Positions 16,512-25,444 of a stretch of DNA of 33,007 nucleotides are shown piece by piece (position 1 is the first letter of the stretch; every line of letters starts with the position of its first letter). A model generated the notes under the pieces. It saw nothing but the letters and a program-made list of their open reading frames with translations. It did no database searches and had not been told where the DNA came from. Source of the stretch: Bryobacterales bacterium. GTDB lineage: Bacteria; Acidobacteriota; Terriglobia; Bryobacterales; Bryobacteraceae. The stretch covers positions 1 to 33,007 of the forward strand of contig JAEUQF010000036.1 of NCBI GenBank assembly GCA_016789745.1, given 5' to 3'. The position numbers and the translations under genes were made by a program.

Positions 16512-19037
16512 TTACTCCAACCGCACCCGATGCGTTTCCGTAACGCCCGTCAGGCTGTCCCGCACCTGGATCGTCCACTCACCCACCGCATCGTTAAGCG
16601 CAAATGGAATCGACACTGCCGCCGTCCCCCCACGCGCCACCACATTCGATCCATAATGCCCGCGCAACCCGCCATCCGGCCCCATCACCGCCACCCCGTA
16701 CACATGCGTCCCCGCCGCCGACGCCCCACTCCGCAACCCAACCGTGACCATCTCCCCACGCCGCGCCTGCGCCGGACCCAACACCTCCAACTTTGGCAAC
16801 GGCTGATCCGACACCGCATATAACGCCGGCTCATAGGGATCCAATGTCAGACCTAACTCCCGCACCCCCGCCTGACGCCGCCCACCACGCAAATCGTACA
16901 CATGCATCGCCCGCGGCAACCGCACCTTCAACTCCCTCGCCGATTCAAACCGCTGGTTCGACTTAAACTCCGGCGGCCCCAACTCATTCACCCGCAACTG
17001 CGGATTCGATAGCAGCCCCACAATCTCCACCGCGCCATTCGAAAACACGTGCGTCTCCACGCCCGTCACCGGCTTCCCTGCCCCATCCGTCACCGCATAC
17101 TTCGGCGCCACACCCGCCTTCGTCAACAGCGCCCGCACAGCCTCCCGCACCGCCTCTTCCTTCCCCAACAACCGCTGCTGATGATAACGTAAGATCTCAG
17201 CCGAAACCATCTGCATCGGTACACCCGCCAATCGCGAAGCCCCCAACTTCCGCACATGCTCATCGAACACACCCGGCGTGCTTTCCGTCACCACCGTACC
17301 GCCCTGCGCCGCAAACGCCCGTATCGCCGCGGCCTCCGTCTCCGACAACGCCAACGAATTCGGCAACACCAGCACCCGGTACCCGCGCTGCAGCAACTCG
17401 CCCTGCTCCACCTGCTCCGATGCCACGAAGTTATACTGCAACCCCAAATCCTCAATCAACCGGCAATACGACTCCCGCAGCCGCATAAAATCCGAATCCA
17501 GCCGCTCCGTCGACGCGTTCCGATCCGCCCACTTCGCTCCCTTCGGCTGCTGCTGCACCATCCACGCCGCCCGCAGGCTGGCCTGCGAATAGTGAATCGC
17601 CACCGGATCGGCCAGCCGCCGGCTCTGCGCGAACAGCCCACCCAACCCGTTCCGAAGTTCGTTGTAGTAAGGCTTCACCTCATCGCCGCGCGGCCCCAGC
17701 GTCCCCTTCTCACGATCCACGTACTCGAACTTATCGTCCCAAAGGATCAGCCCCCGTCCGCCGTGCAGCATCTCGTACCACACGCGATGCTTCTCCCACG
17801 GCCCGCGCGCGAACGACGTCGTCACCACCGGCGTCCCTGGCGCGAACGACCGGATCATCTCAATGTTGTTGCCAATGTTGTAAGGCTCGAAGAAGTTCAA
17901 CGCCTGCGTCAGCTTCCAATAGTCGTACCCGCCCCAGCCCGGCATCTGCGCACCGGCAATCCCCACGTACGCCCGCGGATTCACGCTCTGCACCGCATCG
18001 CGCCCCATCCGCAACGCCCGCGCGAAGGCGGTATCCATGAACTCCTTATGATCCGCCCAAGATGAGTAGTTCCCATCGGTACGCCGCATCGCCTCATCGG
18101 TGGTCTCCGGCACCACCAGGTCCCATCGCGTAAACTGCGTGCCCCACTGCGCGTTCAACGTATCCAATGTTGCGTAACGGTCCTTCAACCACACCCGCAT
18201 CTCCCCCAGCGCATGATCGGAGAAATCGAAATCCCAATATGCCGACAAATCGCCAATGCCCGATTCATCGCCCAGATCATAGAAAAACGGTCGGTACGGA
18301 TGATGCGCCTTGGTCACCTCCACCAGCCGCTCGCGGATCTTCGTCCACCACATCGGGTCCGACAGACTCGGGTGCCGCTTGAACGCCTCCTTGTTCGACG
18401 GGTCTTTCTTATACAGCGCCTTGGCATCATAGAAAGGCTCATTGCCGCGCCGGTCCGGCCGGTAGCGATGATACTCTGCGTAAAAATCGGTGGCGATATT
18501 CTCCGCGTACCACGATAGATCATTCTCCAGCAGAAACTCGGCAGGGGGCTTGTTACGGCCAACATACTGCCCGCCGCTGATGCCAATCGTCTTCAACAGC
18601 GGAAAGCTCTTCGCCGGATAGTGCTGCCACATGATGATCTCGTAGTCATCCCAGCGTTCCCGCGAAGGGCTGGCGATGAACTCCGCCACCGCCTCTTCGC
18701 TCCGCTTCTCCGGCTGTTTCTTAAACGTGACGCCCTCAAACGTGAACGTCGCCTTCAGCCGGTTCTGCATCGCCCGCGCCCGCCGCAGGTCGATCGGAAA
18801 CGTGAACTCCGCCTCGTCGGTCAGCTTCACCGGAATCGTCCGATCCTCCACCAGGCGCCCATGCGAATCGGTCCACTCCACCCGTAACGTGCCCGCACCC
18901 GTCGCCGGAAACGCCGTCCGGTATGTCACGGCCAGCACTCCATCGCGCGTCACCACCGCAGGTAGCACCAGCGACGCCGCGCACGCCGGCATCACCGCCA
19001 GCAGCGCCAATCCCAAGCTACTTCGCAAACTCGACAT
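16512..19037 (-). CDS. Secreted GH42-like glycoside hydrolase (beta-galactosidase-type)
   Basis: An 841-residue exported protein. The signal sequence is MSSLRSSLGLALLAVMPACA, and C19 might instead be a weak lipobox. A beta-sandwich-like N-terminal region (about 22-125) precedes a TIM-barrel region with PYRPFFYDLGDESGIGD; E258 is a candidate acid/base. A GH42-like beta-galactosidase trimerisation region follows at about 520-680, with YRVLVLPNSLALSETEAAAI and FAAQGGTVVTES. The C-terminal part is beta-rich. The start at 19037 overlaps the M28 gene by 20 nt and gives the signal peptide; the upstream in-frame ATG at 19091 does not. Substrate is unknown. Family placement is by fold-level pattern only. 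Confidence 0.75.
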   Translation of the reverse strand: MSSLRSSLGLALLAVMPACAASLVLPAVVTRDGVLAVTYRTAFPATGAGTLRVEWTDSHGRLVEDRTIPVKLTDEAEFTFPIDLRRARAMQNRLKATFTFEGVTFKKQPEKRSEEAVAEFIASPSRERWDDYEIIMWQHYPAKSFPLLKTIGISGGQYVGRNKPPAEFLLENDLSWYAENIATDFYAEYHRYRPDRRGNEPFYDAKALYKKDPSNKEAFKRHPSLSDPMWWTKIRERLVEVTKAHHPYRPFFYDLGDESGIGDLSAYWDFDFSDHALGEMRVWLKDRYATLDTLNAQWGTQFTRWDLVVPETTDEAMRRTDGNYSSWADHKEFMDTAFARALRMGRDAVQSVNPRAYVGIAGAQMPGWGGYDYWKLTQALNFFEPYNIGNNIEMIRSFAPGTPVVTTSFARGPWEKHRVWYEMLHGGRGLILWDDKFEYVDREKGTLGPRGDEVKPYYNELRNGLGGLFAQSRRLADPVAIHYSQASLRAAWMVQQQPKGAKWADRNASTERLDSDFMRLRESYCRLIEDLGLQYNFVASEQVEQGELLQRGYRVLVLPNSLALSETEAAAIRAFAAQGGTVVTESTPGVFDEHVRKLGASRLAGVPMQMVSAEILRYHQQRLLGKEEAVREAVRALLTKAGVAPKYAVTDGAGKPVTGVETHVFSNGAVEIVGLLSNPQLRVNELGPPEFKSNQRFESARELKVRLPRAMHVYDLRGGRRQAGVRELGLTLDPYEPALYAVSDQPLPKLEVLGPAQARRGEMVTVGLRSGASAAGTHVYGVAVMGPDGGLRGHYGSNVVARGGTAAVSIPFALNDAVGEWTIQVRDSLTGVTETHRVRLE

Positions 19038-20961
19038 AGCCGTGTTTCTCCAGGAACCGGAAATACCCCACGAAATCGAAGTTCGTCGCACCCGCCTCCA
19101 GCTTCGTCAGCCGGATCACTTCCGCCAGCGTTCGCTTCCCATCGCACCAGAACAACGCCACCTGCTCCCGCATTCCCCACGCCCCGGACGGCCAGCCTTC
19201 CCATTGCGACTGCGGCAGATCATCCAACGTCATGCTCCCCATTCGCTTCCGCCGCACCACAATCCGCGAAGCCTCCGCCATCTTCGGATCCACCGCCGGC
19301 ACCACAGCCGTCACCACATCCCCACGCCCCATCATCCGCGAAGCGAGATTCGCGTTCGCCTGCACCGCCGCCAGCGCGGCCGCGGCCGCCTTCTGCACCC
19401 GTTCCTTCGAAGCCCCCAAATCGCCACTACCCAACTTCCCCACTGAATCCACCGCCGCCAGCCCGCGCTCTTCCCGATACCGGATCTGCTCCTGCGCGTC
19501 ATGCAACGCCCGCCCCATATCCGCCGCCTTCACCCAATCCACGGTCGCGGCCTGCGCCAACAACCCCTCATAGCGAGCCGCCGTCAACCCGGCAAGCCAC
19601 GGCACCTCCGCCTCCCCCGCCGAAGCAATCGCAAACAGATAAGCCGCCGTGATCACCGTCAGGTCCCGCAACGAGCGCGCATCCACCGTCTCCGGCCGGT
19701 CGGCGCTGTTGTGATGCGAATGCACCCCCGTACCCGAATACGGCCACACCGTCGGAATCCCAATCAGCGGCTCGCCCAGAAACGAATCCGTGCCTGGCGT
19801 GAATGCCTTCACCCCAAACCCGCGCGCCGGCGTCAGCCGGCTCAAATGCGCCTCCGCGACCGCCAGCACCAGCGCATCAGTATACGAAGCCGCCACGTGC
19901 GGATTCAGATAGAAGTCGTACGTGGTACCCGGCATCTCATAAGGACCCGCCGGCGTATCCAACGTAATCGCCGCCACCGGCTTGCGAGGCGTAGTCGCCA
20001 GCCAGTGCATGGTGCCGTAGAGCTCGCCCATCGCCAGCATGCGAATCCCGCGCCGCGGCTTCGCCAGCCTGCCCTCCGCGATCAGCTTCTGCAGCGTCCC
20101 CAAAGCACCAGCCATCACCGCCACCCCCGTCGCGTTATCATGCGCGCCCTGCTCAGCAATGTGCCCCAGCGTCAATACCTCCTCGCTGGTCGACCCCGGC
20201 ACCAGCGCCGTCATATAGGCATACTCGCCCTCATACAGCCGTGCCTCCACCATTGCCCGCGCCCGCACCGGACCCTTCGCCAGCCGCGCCTTCAGATCCT
20301 CCACCTGCGCTGGCGTGATCGAAAAACACACCAGCGGCGTGTCACCTTTCACCAAGCCCCAGCCTTTATCGCCCCATGCATTCACCCACTGCCGGTCATT
20401 CCGCAACGCCCGGTTCTCACTGAACCCGTTGATCGCCCCCAACGCCCCGCGCCGCACCAACTCCGCCTTCAGCCCCGCCGGATTCGCATCCGTCAACACC
20501 AACTTGCCGCGCCAGTCCGCTTCCTTGCCATAGACGACTTCGGCCTCCACACCACCAGCCGGCGTTGGCCCGCTCCACATCCCCAACGACGCCGGCACCT
20601 GCTCATAATCGGCCAGCACCGTGCCATCAGATAGCGTCAACCGAGCACGCTGCGCGTCCCACGCCAGCGGCATCGTCCAATAGCCATACTGCGTCTTGCC
20701 GTCGGCGGGCGCCGCCAGCACGCGTGCGTCCGCAACCCCGCGCCGCTTCATCTCCGCCACCAGATACGCCGCCGTCTCTTGAACCTTGGGAAACGTAAAC
20801 CAGCGATCGCGCGCCCACACCTCGCGCATCACCCGCATGTCGTCTTCAGGGTTCACCGCTGCACGCAGAGTGTCCACCACCCGCACCAGCCTCGCATCCG
20901 GCTCCGCGCCAAAGACGGCAGTCCCGTACAGAAACGCAACGGCAAACGATGATCCACGCAT
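19018..20961 (-). CDS. Secreted M28-family metallopeptidase (aminopeptidase-like) with C-terminal extension
   Basis: A 647-residue protein with a signal peptide (MRGSSFAVAFLYGTAVFG). A PA-like insert (about 110-215) lies before the peptidase core. Predicted metal ligands follow the M28 order: H267 in LGHIAEQGAHDNATG, D275, E313 in MGELYGT, D335 and H416 or H417 in HSHHNSADRPETVD. The family uses two zinc ions to remove N-terminal amino acids from peptides. The last 45 residues (LFWCDGKRTLAEVIRLTKLEAG onwards) look like a small winged-helix module, unusual for an exported peptidase. The ATG at 20961 is chosen for its signal peptide; upstream in-frame starts add a poor N-terminus. Cotranscribed with the GH42-like gene. 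Confidence 0.82.
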   Translation of the reverse strand: MRGSSFAVAFLYGTAVFGAEPDARLVRVVDTLRAAVNPEDDMRVMREVWARDRWFTFPKVQETAAYLVAEMKRRGVADARVLAAPADGKTQYGYWTMPLAWDAQRARLTLSDGTVLADYEQVPASLGMWSGPTPAGGVEAEVVYGKEADWRGKLVLTDANPAGLKAELVRRGALGAINGFSENRALRNDRQWVNAWGDKGWGLVKGDTPLVCFSITPAQVEDLKARLAKGPVRARAMVEARLYEGEYAYMTALVPGSTSEEVLTLGHIAEQGAHDNATGVAVMAGALGTLQKLIAEGRLAKPRRGIRMLAMGELYGTMHWLATTPRKPVAAITLDTPAGPYEMPGTTYDFYLNPHVAASYTDALVLAVAEAHLSRLTPARGFGVKAFTPGTDSFLGEPLIGIPTVWPYSGTGVHSHHNSADRPETVDARSLRDLTVITAAYLFAIASAGEAEVPWLAGLTAARYEGLLAQAATVDWVKAADMGRALHDAQEQIRYREERGLAAVDSVGKLGSGDLGASKERVQKAAAAALAAVQANANLASRMMGRGDVVTAVVPAVDPKMAEASRIVVRRKRMGSMTLDDLPQSQWEGWPSGAWGMREQVALFWCDGKRTLAEVIRLTKLEAGATNFDFVGYFRFLEKHGYVEFAK

Positions 20962-21019
20962 GGCTGCTCTCGAACAACGATGGTAGCAGCCAGCGCAGGG
21001 ACGATCCGTCGCGGCGTCC

Positions 21020-22249
21020 TCAGGCGTGGACGTGCCCGGCGTGTGCCTCGCCGGCCACCTCATCGATGCGCCACACCCCGAATGGGTCAGCCATTCTCCG
21101 CCACCCCGCCGGACCGCGCCGCATCTCGACGTCGCTTAGCAGGCATCCATCCAGGCTGGCCGTGATCTCGTCAGGATCCATCCCGATGCCGATAAACACG
21201 ATCTCCTGCATGCGGTCACCATACGGCTCCTGCCAGCAGGCTTCAATCGCCTTGCGCTGGTCTTCTTCCTCAGGCCATTGCTCCGCCGCCAGTGCCGCAT
21301 ACCAGTTTGCATGCGGCTCCACCGTCAGGCAGTTTCCAGCCTGAGAGATCGCCCCCATCACATCATGCTTGCTCGCGATCCAGCAAAAACCCTTCGCCCG
21401 CAGGATGCCGGCCCAGCCTTTGTTAAGCACCGTCCAGAACCGCCGCGGGTGAAATGGCCGCCGCGCCCGGTACACGAAGCTCGATATGCCGTACTCTTCA
21501 GTCTCCGGCGTATGCTCGCCCTGGATCTCCTTCAACCACCCCGGCGTGATGGATGCCTTCTCCTCATCGTAGAGCCGCGTGTCGAGCACATCGCGCAGCG
21601 CCACCTTGCCAAAGCTGGACTCCACCATCCGTGCCTCCGGATTCAATTGCCTCAGGATGGCCCGCAGACGTCCGATCTCCTCTCCGCTCATGCGATCGGT
21701 CTTGTTCACCACCAGCACATTGGCGAACTCCACCTGATCCACCAGCAGATCGCTCAGATTGCGCTCGTCGTCCTCACCGGCCGCCAGGCCCAACTCGGCC
21801 AGCGCCGCCTCTGACCCCATCTCCTCAAGGAACTTCTCGCCATCCACTACCGTGACCATCGTGTCCAGCCGTGCCAGTCGGCCCAACGACGCGCCGGTCT
21901 CGTCTTCAAAGCTGAACGTCGCCGCTACCGGCATCGGCTCCGAAATACCCGTCGACTCAATCAGCAGATAGTCGAATCGCCGCTCGGCGGCCAAACGCGC
22001 CACCTCTTTCAACAGGTCATCGCGGAGCGTGCAGCAGATGCAGCCATTGCTCATCTCCACCAGTTGCTCATCGACACGGCTGAGGGCGCCGCCCACCAGC
22101 TTGGCGTCCACATTCACTTCGCTCATGTCGTTCACAATCACAGCCACACGCAGCCCCTCGCGATTGTTTAAAACATGATTGAGTAACGTGGTCTTTCCGG
22201 CACCCAGAAAACCGGACAGCACCGTGACAGGAAGACGGGAGTCAGTCAT
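21020..22249 (-). CDS. COG0523 (CobW/ZNG1-type) GTP-dependent metal chaperone
   Basis: A 409-residue cytoplasmic GTPase. The Walker A motif is GFLGAGKTT (13-21), the invariant metal-binding motif is GCICC (69-73), and ESTGISEP and NKTD follow. The C-terminal CobW domain is present, and the protein ends in a His-containing tail (EAHAGHVHA). COG0523 proteins deliver zinc or other metals to client enzymes under GTP control. The start is ATG at 22249 with a GGGGGA upstream, though close. It lies on the same strand as the His-rich protein and the ArsR regulator, and 58 nt before the M28 peptidase. Zinc specificity is inferred from neighbours. Confidence 0.92.
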   Translation of the reverse strand: MTDSRLPVTVLSGFLGAGKTTLLNHVLNNREGLRVAVIVNDMSEVNVDAKLVGGALSRVDEQLVEMSNGCICCTLRDDLLKEVARLAAERRFDYLLIESTGISEPMPVAATFSFEDETGASLGRLARLDTMVTVVDGEKFLEEMGSEAALAELGLAAGEDDERNLSDLLVDQVEFANVLVVNKTDRMSGEEIGRLRAILRQLNPEARMVESSFGKVALRDVLDTRLYDEEKASITPGWLKEIQGEHTPETEEYGISSFVYRARRPFHPRRFWTVLNKGWAGILRAKGFCWIASKHDVMGAISQAGNCLTVEPHANWYAALAAEQWPEEEDQRKAIEACWQEPYGDRMQEIVFIGIGMDPDEITASLDGCLLSDVEMRRGPAGWRRMADPFGVWRIDEVAGEAHAGHVHA

Positions 22250-22313
22250 TCCCCCAGTCTGATACTGAGCCCGGCGCACGCCTACCCTTGGCGCGCGGCC
22301 GGGCGGACCGGCA

Positions 22314-22336
22314 CGGTGAACGGACCTGCTTCACCG
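22314..22336. repeat. Inverted repeat between the COG0523 and His-rich genes
   Basis: CGGTGAA (22314-22320) and TTCACCG (22330-22336) are perfect arms around a nine-base loop within the 108-bp gap. It could be a regulatory site for the COG0523 gene, an attenuating hairpin or chance. No U-run follows on the minus strand. Confidence 0.3.
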
Positions 22337-22357
22337 GTATGCGGGCTTTCGAAAAAA

Positions 22358-22705
22358 CTAAACAACAGCCAGCTTGCCGTGGTTGTCGCAATGGCTGCCG
22401 TGCGGATGGTGCAGATGCCCGTCCACCAGGTAGTCCACGTGGTCGCCGTGCGGTACCGCTTCATGCCCGCAACCGGCGCCGTGCACATGGCCGGCGGCAT
22501 GACCGGTGCAGGCGTGCTGCGGGGTGCAGCTTTCCGGATTCGCGGCGCTCACCTCAATGACGTGCTCATCCACATGATCGCCGTGCGGCTGATGCAGGTG
22601 CCCGTCGTGCAAATAATCGACGTGCCCGTTGTGGGCAACCGCGGTATGCCCGCAGCCGCTTCCATGGACATGGTCGTGCCCTTCGTGAATCTTGTGATCG
22701 GTCAT
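22358..22705 (-). CDS. Histidine-rich duplicated metal-binding protein
   Basis: A 115-residue protein with 27 histidines. Two 37-residue repeats (12-48 and 73-109) share the pattern HVHG-x-GCGH, HVDYL-x-DGHLH, PHG and a terminal D-x-x-H-like end. A 24-residue linker contains C60 and C66. There is no signal peptide or membrane segment, so it is probably a cytoplasmic zinc (or nickel/cobalt) buffer or donor. AAGGAGAG is well placed for the ATG. It lies 38 nt after the ArsR gene and before the COG0523 GTPase. Homologous single-repeat proteins are sometimes annotated as zinc transporter permeases, which this sequence does not support. Confidence 0.85.
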   Translation of the reverse strand: MTDHKIHEGHDHVHGSGCGHTAVAHNGHVDYLHDGHLHQPHGDHVDEHVIEVSAANPESCTPQHACTGHAAGHVHGAGCGHEAVPHGDHVDYLVDGHLHHPHGSHCDNHGKLAVV

Positions 22706-22743
22706 TGTTAACTCTCCTTCGGGATTCGACGCGCTGCGCGTGG

Positions 22744-23106
22744 CTACGAGGAGCCACGGCGGCGCGGTTGTTCGCCGGCATGGGCCAGCGCATTGAACAC
22801 CAGTTCGGTGACATGCTGGTCAGCCAGCGCGTAGTTGATGTGTTTGCCGGTGCGGCGCCGCGTCACGATGTTCTCGGCACGCAACACACGCAGCCGCTGG
22901 GAGACAGTAGAAAGACTCTCCCCGCTTGCCGCCGCGATCTCAGTCACACAGGCTTCGCCCTGCGCCAGCGCGGCCACGATGCGCAGCCGCGACTCCTCAC
23001 CCAATGCCCGAAACAGCCGTGCCGCGCGCTCCAGACCTGCCTCGTCCACCAGCTTGGCGCGAACGCGTTTGGGGTGGTCGTTAACGGCACATTCCGGCTG
23101 TTTCAT
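22744..23106 (-). CDS. ArsR/SmtB-family metal-responsive repressor
   Basis: A 120-residue winged-helix repressor. The DNA-binding part has LFRALGEESRLRIVAAL, then VTEIAAASGESLSTVSQRLRVLR. The C-terminal helix carries D96, H98, H109 and E112 in the D-x-H (10) H-x-x-E arrangement of the SmtB/CzrA alpha5 zinc site. The alpha3 CXC pair of cadmium/lead sensors is incomplete (EACVTEI has one Cys). Zinc, cobalt or nickel sensing is therefore likely. The ATG at 23106 is used; a GTG two codons upstream is possible. A perfect palindrome begins 7 bp upstream, so autoregulation is expected. Divergent from the P1B ATPase. Confidence 0.93.
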   Translation of the reverse strand: MKQPECAVNDHPKRVRAKLVDEAGLERAARLFRALGEESRLRIVAALAQGEACVTEIAAASGESLSTVSQRLRVLRAENIVTRRRTGKHINYALADQHVTELVFNALAHAGEQPRRRGSS

Positions 23107-23112
23107 AAACAC

Positions 23113-23128
23113 TTGAACAACTGTTCAA
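23113..23128. promoter_or_regulatory. ArsR/SmtB-type operator
   Basis: TTGAACA-AC-TGTTCAA is a perfect 7-2-7 inverted repeat, 7 bp ahead of the ArsR start codon. TGAAC/GTTCA half-sites of this kind are the known recognition sequence of SmtB, ZiaR and CzrA-like zinc sensors. Binding here would block arsR transcription; the effect on the divergent ATPase, 150 bp away, is less clear. Confidence 0.8.
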
Positions 23129-23241
23129 CTGAAGAATACCGGCGCCTGCGAACCCCTGTCAACACCTTTCCCGCACCGGTCCCGCTCACCGGAAATTTCA
23201 GTCCTTTCATCCAATTTCACCCCCCGCCCACGCCCTTTTTC

Positions 23242-23270
23242 TTGCCCCTTCTTCCACTCCCTCCTATCCT
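23242..23270 (+). promoter_or_regulatory. Candidate promoter of the P1B ATPase giving a leaderless transcript
   Basis: TTGCCC (23242-23247) and TATCCT (23265-23270) are separated by 17 bp, each matching consensus at four of six positions. The -10 ends 8 nt before the GTG start at 23279, so transcription would begin at or next to it. The upstream sequence is pyrimidine-rich, with no Shine-Dalgarno. Confidence 0.35.
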
Positions 23271-23278
23271 GCCCATTT

Positions 23279-25444
23279 GTGTCCAGACTCGAACTACACA
23301 TCCACGGCATGGACTGCGCCGAAGAGGTTTCCCTGCTCCGCCGCGCGCTCGCCTCGCGCGCCGGCATCGGCGAACTCTCCTTCGATGTCATGCAATCGAA
23401 GCTGACCGTCACTCACGACGCGGCTCAGGTTACACCGCACCAGATTCAGGACTGGATCGCTGCCGCCGGCATGCGTGCCGAACCTTGGAACCCGAATGCT
23501 GATCCCCGACCGTGGCAGCCCTACCTACGGCCCGCTCTGGCCGCGCTCAGTGGTCTGTCGATCGTGATCGCGACCCTGGCCGGCTATCTGCAATCGGGTA
23601 CCAGCCTCTGGCAATTCCTGTTCGCCGAGAGCAGCCATGCCCAGGGCTGGCCGTTGTTGTTCCACATCACAGCGGTGCTCCTGGGCTTTGGGCCATCGGT
23701 GCCCAAAGCAGCCGCGTCGGCGCGCGCCCTGCGCCCCGATCTTTCTCTCCTGATGGCAATCTCGCTCACCGGCGCCGCTGTACTGGGAGAATGGTCCGAG
23801 GCCGCCACGCTGGCGTTTCTCTATGCCACAGCCGGGCTGCTGGAAACGTGGAGCCTGCGTAAAGCGCAGTCTTCCGTGGCGGCGCTCCTGCAACTCACTC
23901 CGGCTGAGGCCACCGTGGTCCACCATGACCACGAACATCGCACACCGGTGTCGCGCATCGCGGTCGGCGAACGGGTGCGCGTGAGGCCCGGCGAGCGCAT
24001 CCCTTGCGACGGCATCGTGCTGGAGGGCGAATCCACCGTCGATCAGGCGATCATCACGGGCGAGGCCGCCCCCGTCTTCAAACGCCCCGGCGATACCGTG
24101 TTTGCCGGCACCATGAACCAGTCCGGGGGCCTGGAACTGCGCACCACCAGCGAGGCCACGGATACAGCGCTGGCGCGCATTGTCCGCATGGTGGAAGGCT
24201 CGCAGCAGCGGCGTGCCCCCAGCGAACACTTCATCGAGCGATTCGCCCGGTACTACACACCGGTGATCCTCGCGCTGGCAGTCGCCGTTGCGCTGTTCCC
24301 GCCGCTGCTCGCCGGCGCCGACGCCGCGCGCTGGTTCTACCAGGGCATGGTGGTGCTGCTGATCTCTTGCCCGTGCGCGCTGGTCATCTCCACTCCAGTC
24401 ACCATCGTCTCCGCCCTCGCCTCCGCCGCCCGCCGCGGCGTGCTGGTCAAAGGCGGCGCCTACCTCGAGGATGCGGCTCGTCTGAAGGCAGTCGCCTTCG
24501 ATAAGACGGGCGTCCTTACCAACGGGACACCCACGGTGGACGTCTTTCGCCCGGTGAATGGAAAGCCCGCCGCCGAGATCCTGGCCAGCCTCGCGGGTTT
24601 GGAGTCGCGCAGCGAACACCCGCTCGCGGCAGCCATTGTCCAGTACGCCCGCCAGCAAGGCGTCGAACCCTTCACAGTAGAGCACTTCCAGGCCCGCAGC
24701 GGCAGAGGCGCGGAAGCCGCCATCGGCGCCCACACGTTCTGGGCGGGCAACTGGCGATTCTGTGAAGATAAGCACACCAACTGGCAAGCCATCCAGACAC
24801 AACTGGAGCAACTGGAGGACTCCAGTCATACCGCCGTGCTTTGCGGCAGCGATCAGGAAGTGTGGGCGCTGATCGGCCTGCGCGACCCGCTACGCTCCTG
24901 CGCCCCGCAAGCCATTGCCGACCTTCGCCGCCACGGCGTGAACCAGTTTGCCATCCTCACCGGCGATAATGCCGTCACAGCCAATGCGGTGGGCAAGGAG
25001 TTAGGAATCACGCGTGTGCACGCCGAACTGCTGCCCGCCGAAAAGCAACAGATCATCCAGCAACTCCGCGAACGCAACGGCACGGTAGCGATGGTGGGCG
25101 ATGGCATCAACGACGCGCAGGCCATGGCCGCCGCATCCATCGGTATCGCTCTGGCGGGCCGCTCCACGGATCTCGCCCTGGAGACCGCCGACGTCGTCCT
25201 GTCTTCCGGCGACCTCCGCAGCCTCCCGTTCCTGCTGGTTCACGCGCGGCGCGCCGTGGGCATCATCCGCCAGAACGTGGGCATTGCCATCGGGCTCAAA
25301 GTCGCCTTCCTGCTCATGGCGCTGTTGGGCAAAGCCACCCTCTGGATGGCGATTGTGGCCGATATGGGCGCAACCATCCTGGTCACCCTGAATGGTCTGC
25401 GGATGCTACGGTCCACCTACCAGGAAAGCCGCAGCGAAAACTGA
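23279..25444 (+). CDS. P1B-type heavy-metal-exporting ATPase (Zn/Cd/Pb, ZntA-like)
   Basis: A 721-residue inner-membrane pump exporting divalent metals with ATP. An N-terminal heavy-metal-associated domain has GMDCAEE (10-16), one Cys rather than the usual CxxC. The actuator has ITGEAAP (259-265). The transmembrane CPC motif is at 364-366, the phosphorylation site DKTG is at 408-411, the SEHPLA loop contains H447, and GDGIND is at 607-612. D695 in the penultimate-helix stretch IVADMGATILV matches the metal-binding Asp of ZntA, pointing to Zn2+/Cd2+/Pb2+ rather than Cu+. The GTG start preserves the metal-binding domain. Divergent from its probable regulator. Its 3' end overlaps the convergent TonB receptor gene by 28 nt. 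Confidence 0.95.
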   Translation: MSRLELHIHGMDCAEEVSLLRRALASRAGIGELSFDVMQSKLTVTHDAAQVTPHQIQDWIAAAGMRAEPWNPNADPRPWQPYLRPALAALSGLSIVIATLAGYLQSGTSLWQFLFAESSHAQGWPLLFHITAVLLGFGPSVPKAAASARALRPDLSLLMAISLTGAAVLGEWSEAATLAFLYATAGLLETWSLRKAQSSVAALLQLTPAEATVVHHDHEHRTPVSRIAVGERVRVRPGERIPCDGIVLEGESTVDQAIITGEAAPVFKRPGDTVFAGTMNQSGGLELRTTSEATDTALARIVRMVEGSQQRRAPSEHFIERFARYYTPVILALAVAVALFPPLLAGADAARWFYQGMVVLLISCPCALVISTPVTIVSALASAARRGVLVKGGAYLEDAARLKAVAFDKTGVLTNGTPTVDVFRPVNGKPAAEILASLAGLESRSEHPLAAAIVQYARQQGVEPFTVEHFQARSGRGAEAAIGAHTFWAGNWRFCEDKHTNWQAIQTQLEQLEDSSHTAVLCGSDQEVWALIGLRDPLRSCAPQAIADLRRHGVNQFAILTGDNAVTANAVGKELGITRVHAELLPAEKQQIIQQLRERNGTVAMVGDGINDAQAMAAASIGIALAGRSTDLALETADVVLSSGDLRSLPFLLVHARRAVGIIRQNVGIAIGLKVAFLLMALLGKATLWMAIVADMGATILVTLNGLRMLRSTYQESRSEN

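Noticed and set aside
22282..22500. A 72-codon frame ending near the COG0523 gene
   Set aside because: It overlaps the His-rich gene out of frame and has no start signal; it is a shadow.
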